This document shows positions 58,458 through 64,000 of a DNA stretch of 64,000 nucleotides, piece after piece. The position numbers were made by a program, and so were the translations under genes. The notes below the pieces were generated by a model. It saw only the letters and a program-made list of their open reading frames with translations, did not search any database and was not told the origin of the DNA. Origin of the DNA: Isoetes taiwanensis (taxonomy: Eukaryota; Streptophyta; Lycopodiopsida; Isoetales; Isoetaceae); assembly GCA_021234155.1 (NCBI GenBank), contig JAJEKV010000077.1, forward strand, positions 2,609,991-2,673,990, written 5' to 3'. Positions within the stretch are counted from its first letter, which is position 1. Each line of letters opens with the position of its first letter.

Positions 58458-60065
58458 TTAAGATGGCAGTTCATAAGCAAGCTTCTTATACCATGACTCA
58501 TTGAAGGGTGATGTAGAATATGAGAAGAAACGAGCTTTTTGAATGGTGCACCTAAAACTAGTGTCTTTCCACCACCATCCATCCACAGCTTCGTCATCTC
58601 TGATTTTATCCAAATCTTTAAAAATCTGACAATTTTTCTGCTCCTCCAAACTAGACAACCCTTTGTAGTGATTTAGCCTGGCTATGGAGCCGTTAAGAAT
58701 AATTCCATCCCACTCTGGTTCCAAAGTCCTGTGTATACTGGCCCTCACCACATTACGAGGATTAACAAGCCATTTTCTGTTTCCTTCTTCTCCATGGCAT
58801 ATCAGAGCCCTGTTTTTTTCTCCACATATTAGATCTTTAAGCCTGAATGGCATCTTCTCAATTTCCCAAGCATCATCTTCTGAAGAATCATAACAGTATA
58901 CCCTGCTCCATATTAAATTTCCGAAAGAAATCCATGAGACATTTTTGTAGACCTCTAACAATTCTGTCATGTTTGTTTGCTCATCTATCTGAAGATACTC
59001 TTCTAAGCTCCAAGAAAAGAGCCATTCTGCCGTGTATCTTGTTCTATGCAGACAGTCATTAATAACTAAACGATGAATAACATCTTTTGAATTTGTAAAA
59101 CCTAAAATTTCTTTCATATCCACTATAGTCACATATCCTGTCTCTATTAGAGGTTGTAAAATACCTTGTAATTGCTCTGTAAGATCATAGAAAAAATAAT
59201 GCACCTGCCCTTGCAAGATTGAATGATGAAACATAATCCATTCTTTCAAATTCTTGGCACTGATTTTGCTCCACAATGGAGGAGAACAATAGCCATATTT
59301 GAACCTAAAAGGCCCTTCAAATTGAATCGCAAGAAGATCATCAGGTTTTTCTTTCAGTACTTGCCAATTTTCAGAAACAGAGGAGTTCGAGTTTAGAACT
59401 AAAAACCCCCCTTCTGCATTTGCCCCAACTGGATCATCAAAGGAACATTTTGCAACTAGCACCTCATAATCTTCATTTCCAGCCTTATCTTCCACATAAT
59501 CTAAAGACAACAATCCATCTGAAGCATTTCTCTGCCCTGATTCAGCAGAAATCCAATTGCAAAACTCAAGAGAAGCCCCAAAACTCCGACGGAAATGCTT
59601 AGACACTAGACCTATTATATAGAATCTGTCCATGGAATACCTGTAAGCATTGAAAAGGATAAAAGAGTGAAGTGACCTGCCAAAAACTTGAAGCTTATTT
59701 CCGCTCTTTTCATTTGCAAGATCCTCAATCTTTTCCACGCACTGATCTTCATTCAGCTTACTATCTGGCCGGAGTCTATGAAGCTCTTGTACAACATCTT
59801 CAAGCAATTCTTCTGTGGTTTGTTCCAGGTTCCCATCGCTCCAAATGCTGTCTAAACCCTTGATCGAAGAATTTGATGCTATATCTAAAGAAGCTTTGCG
59901 CTGAGAATACCTAAAACTGTGTAATTTAAGGGGAACGGGATCCAAACCATAGCCAGGAGCAAGAAGGGAATTGGGTTTGATTCTTGCGGAGTAAAACAGG
60001 AACCAAAATACGACCATAGCTCCGGCAGCCAGGGGAAGGAAGACGCTGCAAGATCTGGTGGCCAT
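58458..60065 (-). CDS. GT92-family glycosyltransferase (galactan-synthase-like), copy B, DxD lost
   Basis: Single-exon 535-codon frame. Residues ~7-28 (VFLPLAAGAMVVFWFLFYSA) form a signal anchor, as in type II Golgi transferases. The GT92 (DUF23) domain follows: FCNWISAESGQ (168-178), GYCSPPLW (258-265), AKNLKEWIMFHHSILQGQVH YFFYD, VINDCLHRTRYTAEWLF (334-350) and later RKWLVNPRNVVRASIHRT and RLNHYKG. Plant members include the GALS beta-1,4-galactan synthases. The family's metal-binding FFDVDEF/Y is SWSLEEY here (351-357): both Asp are replaced, so normal catalysis is doubtful. The frame is otherwise intact. Start: first ATG after stops and just before the anchor. It is transcribed toward the tRNA cluster. 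Confidence 0.8.
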   Translation of the reverse strand: MATRSCSVFLPLAAGAMVVFWFLFYSARIKPNSLLAPGYGLDPVPLKLHSFRYSQRKASLDIASNSSIKGLDSIWSDGNLEQTTEELLEDVVQELHRLRPDSKLNEDQCVEKIEDLANEKSGNKLQVFGRSLHSFILFNAYRYSMDRFYIIGLVSKHFRRSFGASLEFCNWISAESGQRNASDGLLSLDYVEDKAGNEDYEVLVAKCSFDDPVGANAEGGFLVLNSNSSVSENWQVLKEKPDDLLAIQFEGPFRFKYGYCSPPLWSKISAKNLKEWIMFHHSILQGQVHYFFYDLTEQLQGILQPLIETGYVTIVDMKEILGFTNSKDVIHRLVINDCLHRTRYTAEWLFSWSLEEYLQIDEQTNMTELLEVYKNVSWISFGNLIWSRVYCYDSSEDDAWEIEKMPFRLKDLICGEKNRALICHGEEGNRKWLVNPRNVVRASIHRTLEPEWDGIILNGSIARLNHYKGLSSLEEQKNCQIFKDLDKIRDDEAVDGWWWKDTSFRCTIQKARFFSYSTSPFNESWYKKLAYELPS

Positions 60066-62608
60066 GGTCGATTGCCGAAGAAAGAATTTGGCATTCTTGT
60101 GCAGAGAAGGCGGTGCGTTAAATAATTTGAATGTTGGGGGGAAAACAACAGGTTTTTGTTTAAACTTTGGTCAACATTTGGTATTTTTCGTTCTATTTTT
60201 GTTAGGGAGCTATGTTTTGTTGTTTGTGATCAAATAATCTTTAGGGAGCTATGTTTGGTAATGTGGCTGAAATTAGAAAACGTCGATTGTCTAAGATATT
60301 TTGGTGTATTCATATGAAAATACGTAGTTTGCTGATGCTGGCATAGTGGATTCCAAATAAGAGCATTATTCTTTCGTTCTGTGTTTTTTTTTCTATTTTT
60401 GTTGTTACGTTTTGGGTAGGAAGGCGGCGACAACTCCTGTGGAGGCGGCCAGGCTTTTGCCGGAAGCCATAGCTTCAGTTGCATGTTTTTCTTTCTGTAG
60501 TTTTTTTCTGTTTTTGTTGTTCCAAGCCATAGCTTGGGGTTGCCATGTTTGGCCATAGCCGTTTGGCGCTTTTCGTGGCGATTAGACTAAAACCCCGTTA
60601 GGGCTCTTCCAAGTCCGATCCCGGTTGCACCTTCGGATAGTTGGCGCGATCTCCCCGACGTGGGTTAAAACAGGCTCGCGGAAAGGGGCATCCGCCTTGA
60701 GGTTTTGCCGATCCAGATATTTAGCCTAAAATGCTCGACCGCTTTGAGGGTTTTTAGATAGTCTGTGGTTTTGCGTGGCTTAGAGCGCTTTGTTGAAGAT
60801 TGTCGAGGTCGGTTCATCGGGCAAGCCAAGGGCATAGGATTCTTGTTGGGGTTTGATTCCCCAAGCCCCGGTCCGCTGTAAGCTCGGAGATGTATCAGGG
60901 ATCCAAAATTACTTACATAAGAAATCATTGCTTTTATTTTTTTGGTGCCTCCTTAGAAATCGGGCCCTTTGTGATTTAATCCGAAGCCTCAGATTCTTTG
61001 AGAGCAATTTTCTATTCTTTGTGGTGTTTTTGGAAATGGCAAGGTTGCTCTTGTAGGCCGAGGTATGGCGGACTTCTTTGTGCATGTGAACGAGCTATTT
61101 GCCGAAAAGCAGAAAAGCTTGTTGCGTAACTTTGAAAGGTCGGTTCATCCGGGTTGCAAGTCCGAAATGTATCGTGGATCCGGAATTGAGTTATATAAGA
61201 ACTATTGGTTTTATTTTTTGGGTGCCTCCTTAGAAATCGGGTCAAATAGAGGCTATTTGACCCCATCTTGACTTGCACTTGAGGGCTAGAATTGCGCCCC
61301 ATGGCATATGCTGTGAAATATGCCAGCATCGGATGGTCAAAAAAAATTAATAGACACCCCAAATGATAATACACCCCAAATGGTATGGTGATAAAATTCA
61401 TCTTCTGCCCAACTTGTTGGAGATGGCTTGCTTAGTATTGTTAGTGATCATGCTTTGATACAACTACAAAAGTTGTAAGTCATTACTCGGATGCTTTCTA
61501 ATTCAGACATGAAAAGAATTAGATTCTGGAAGTTGTAAGTCTTTGCCCTGACGTTTTCCAACTCCATCTAATATTTTACTCTGAAAGGGATTAGATTCCA
61601 TTCCAAAGCAAATTCAATTAGAGAACGAGAATATTCTTAGATAAAAGTATTTCAAAGAAAAAAAGCACTATGCATTGATGCAAACACGAGAATTGTACGT
61701 ATTTGTTCTGATGCTTTGTAACTCAGTTGTGAAAAGAACTAGATTTCGGAGCAAACATAATTAAAGAAATGAGACTAATCACAAATCCCCTCAATAAACA
61801 ATGGTGATATTGTTCCAAAGACAGAGAGATATTCATTGCCATTGTATATGCTAGAAACATGAGTAGAACAGCATATTAAAAAGAACATGAATGAGTCCTT
61901 TTAGATTATCCCCCGAGGCTTCAATAACAAAATCCAGTAAACAAAATTTTTAGATGGTAAAAAGCAATTCCCTCTCACATGATCTTGCCAGCAAATATTT
62001 TTATGACTGTTGAAAAAAGAACGATATCGGCAATCATTACAATTGCTTCAGGCCTGCAAACATCAAGAGTCTAGAATGGGAGTGGCTTATCTGCAAAGCA
62101 AATCCATGTGGATGCTTATATCTAGGACCTTTTAGATGCATCATACATATACCATTTCTATTATATTCTATTCATGTTGTATGATAGATCTGGAACTTCT
62201 CTTTCTGTGAGAAGTGGACTTGTACATTCTATAAAGTTCAATGAAACTCAAAACAGCCTTATACCAATCTTTTCGCAGCATGCTGGCCTGAAGCTCATAA
62301 TGCTGCCTAATTCTTTGCTCTAATCTTCGAATCTTCTAGAAGTTTTGACATTATGTGCATATAGGTGTCTCCAATGAGCAGCTTTGAGCGTAATTGGATA
62401 ACTCTAAACTCTTCACAAGAAATAGAACTAGCAGTAATGCAGGCTTCTCCTTCTATCTAATTCTCTGAAGGAGGCTAGTCGCAATCAAGGAGTCTGATAT
62501 AGTCCGTGTGCCTGGGGGTATGAGATAAAGCCTCGTAGAGGTTGGGACTCATGAAGGATCCGCCCTTTTGGTGTGTTGGTTATCACTAGAGGTGCTAGTG
62601 CGTAATTT
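60066..62608. other. Upstream, non-coding part of duplication copy B
   Basis: Counterpart of 50,190-52,684. Includes the 5' flank of the GT92 gene, and the direct repeat CTTTTATTTTTTTGGTGCCT..AGAAATCGG at about 60,930 and 61,210. No gene recognised. Confidence 0.6.
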
Positions 62609-62724
62609 ACGAATGCTCTGTTTTTCCTGCAAATTCATCAACTTATTAGAAAGTAAAACACTACAGGGTACTCGTTTTACTTTCTAATGAGTTGATGAAT
62701 TTGCAGGAAGAACAGAGCATTCGT
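62609..62724. repeat. ~50 bp inverted repeat present in copy B only
   Basis: ACGAATGCTCTGTTTTTCCT GCAAATTCATCAACTTATTAG AAAGTAAAAC pairs with GTTTTACTTTCTAATGAGTT GATGAATTTGCAGGAAGAAC AGAGCATTCGT across a ~15 nt loop. In copy A (about 52,687-52,800) the inner 20 bp pair, but the outer right arm is a different sequence (GGATGATAATTCTTGTGAAG..). Confidence 0.85.
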
Positions 62725-64000
62725 AACAGAGTCCCTCCCACACTCCTCCTCTTGTCCTAGGTCTTTGTGTTCAAGTCTACATTGACACGTAGAGAAAGGC
62801 ACCATATGTGAAATCTTCATTCGCAATGCCTGTGAGCTTTGGAATGGCAGTAGTGCTTTTCCAAAATGCTTTTCTTCATGGTCTAGTTCGCATTCTTCAA
62901 TAAATGTGATTTCTGTTTTTGCTTTTAATTTTTCTCTTGGATCTATGTGATTGTATCACCCAAACGTATATTCCCTACACTTTGATTATAAACATTGTAA
63001 ACTAATTTTGTAAACAAAGATTAAGAAATATTCTATTAGTATTTTCAACAAGAATGCATCCACTATACAAACAATTTTGTACTGAATATTGCTATCTTCA
63101 TGGCATATATTATTATCCTCATGCTTTATAGGATGACCAAAATTTGTTGTTGGTGTAATCTCCAACAAAAGAAAATAATTCAATGCCCGCAATAGAAGCT
63201 AGTAGCCAAATATGAAATATAATATCATATGCAGAGGATACATATGGCTCTTACCTTGGCTGATCATATCTACAACACCCCTCCATGCAATTTAATTTTG
63301 AAGTTACAAGTTGTACAATGGGCCAAATTACAAATCCCTCCATCCAAGAATATCAATCACATAGTTTTCATGGAGAAGGTCTATCGCGATACAAAAAAAT
63401 ACTCATCAAAAGAAAGCCGCATCTATTACATGCACAGATAGCACTATCAAAGTTAAACTTGGCATATATTAGGAGATGTAGATGATTGAATCTTTGCAAT
63501 GTTTTATAAATTTTTATTTTCTTATGTGCAAGCAACACTAGAACATACGTCAAGACAGAGATGGAGCACTTTATAGAAAGAGTAACAAAATATATCTGAT
63601 GCTTTTTAAGAATAGAATAGAATAGAATAGTCTGCCATAAGAAGAAATTTCATACACTAGACTAGCCGACCTTCTTATCCTACCAGTAGATAGAGGATAA
63701 AACCCCCCTGAAATATACATAATGACATATGATGAAGTCTCCCATATGGAGAGATTTCATAGACTAGACCGGCCTTTAGACTAGTTAGTATTTTTATCCT
63801 ACTACCACCACCAAATAAGGGATGAAATCCCCCAAAAAGACACATCGCAAAAGTCCTACCACGTTCGGTATCATCATTAATATGAACCCCTAGCAACACG
63901 TAGAAGCCAACATGTTTGACAAACGGGACATCATCCATCCCCATTCTATTCCACATAAAGTGTGCTTAACTTGTGGAATGTTCCTAGGTATACCACCCTC
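62725..64000. other. Non-coding end of duplication copy B
   Basis: Matches 52,800-54,089. It contains a (GAATA)n tract at about 63,611-63,632 and the same two ~85 bp diverged units as copy A. A minus frame at 63,956-63,675 is open only in this copy and has no known motif. Confidence 0.6.

Larger units (their letters stand above)
56859..64000. repeat. Segmental duplication, right copy (B), runs off the window
   Basis: Direct copy of 46,973-54,089 carrying the same tRNA cluster and GT92 gene. It still matches at base 64,000 (ACTTGTGGAATGTTCC..ATACCACCCTC), so the true length is unknown. B has 33 bp near 60,250 that A lacks, and A has some bases that B lacks. Confidence 0.95.

Overview
The window is nuclear DNA of a land plant. 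The evidence is a plant-type HMG-CoA reductase fragment split at an intron, a broken PLS-type pentatricopeptide-repeat (PPR) gene, a seven-exon PWP2 gene, a plant-type GT92 glycosyltransferase, eukaryotic tRNA-Ala genes, and a dense load of LINEs, SINEs, MITEs, a Helitron end and large DNA transposons. The style (PPR gene rich in 'MPxRN..SWNAMI' repeats, heavy nested repeats) suits a seed-free plant such as a fern, but this is inference, not proof.

Layout. 0-1.2 kb: relics of HMGR and a PPR gene. 1.8-1.93 kb: a Helitron 3' end. 2-12 kb: AT-rich, no convincing gene, but rich in repeats: a 55-75 bp minisatellite, a ~420 bp near-perfect palindrome, and a tandem array of a ~440 bp unit that carries tRNA-like A and B boxes. 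12-17.7 kb: LINE remnants in both orientations, one split by an ~0.8 kb MITE with a 10 bp target duplication, ending at a perfect 28 bp inverted repeat. 18.6-22.75 kb: the best gene in the window, PWP2 (U3 snoRNP/UtpB, ribosome biogenesis), which I could resolve into seven phase-0 exons encoding 999 residues.

23.2-43.4 kb: a PPR pseudogene whose 5' part (to about 24,708) and 3' part (from about 42,865) are separated by ~18 kb of nested mobile DNA. Inside are (i) a decayed multi-ORF element on the minus strand whose protein ends in a methyltransferase-like motif and (ii) a complete 9,674 bp DNA transposon at 32,977-42,650, bounded by the inverted termini GGGTCCTCGCA and by a perfect 6 bp target duplication TGCCCA. 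The transposon carries a DDE-like transposase gene (+), an acidic protein (-), a coiled-coil/RING/FCP1-like fusion gene (-), a repeat block with about 26 W-box (TTGAC) cores, and subterminal tandem repeats. It is the most interesting object here.

43.5-46.9 kb: a tRNA-derived SINE, a Tourist/Harbinger-type MITE with TAA target duplication, and unrecognised sequence. 46.97-54.09 kb and 56.86-64.0 kb: two copies of a >7 kb direct segmental duplication (spacing about 9.89 kb; it runs off the right edge). Each copy has a tRNA-Ala(AGC) gene, two decayed tRNA-Ala-like sequences, and a GT92 glycosyltransferase gene. The right GT92 copy is an intact 535-codon ORF; the left is frameshifted. Both lack the DxD motif of the family. 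Between the copies lie a LINE reverse-transcriptase fragment and anonymous sequence.
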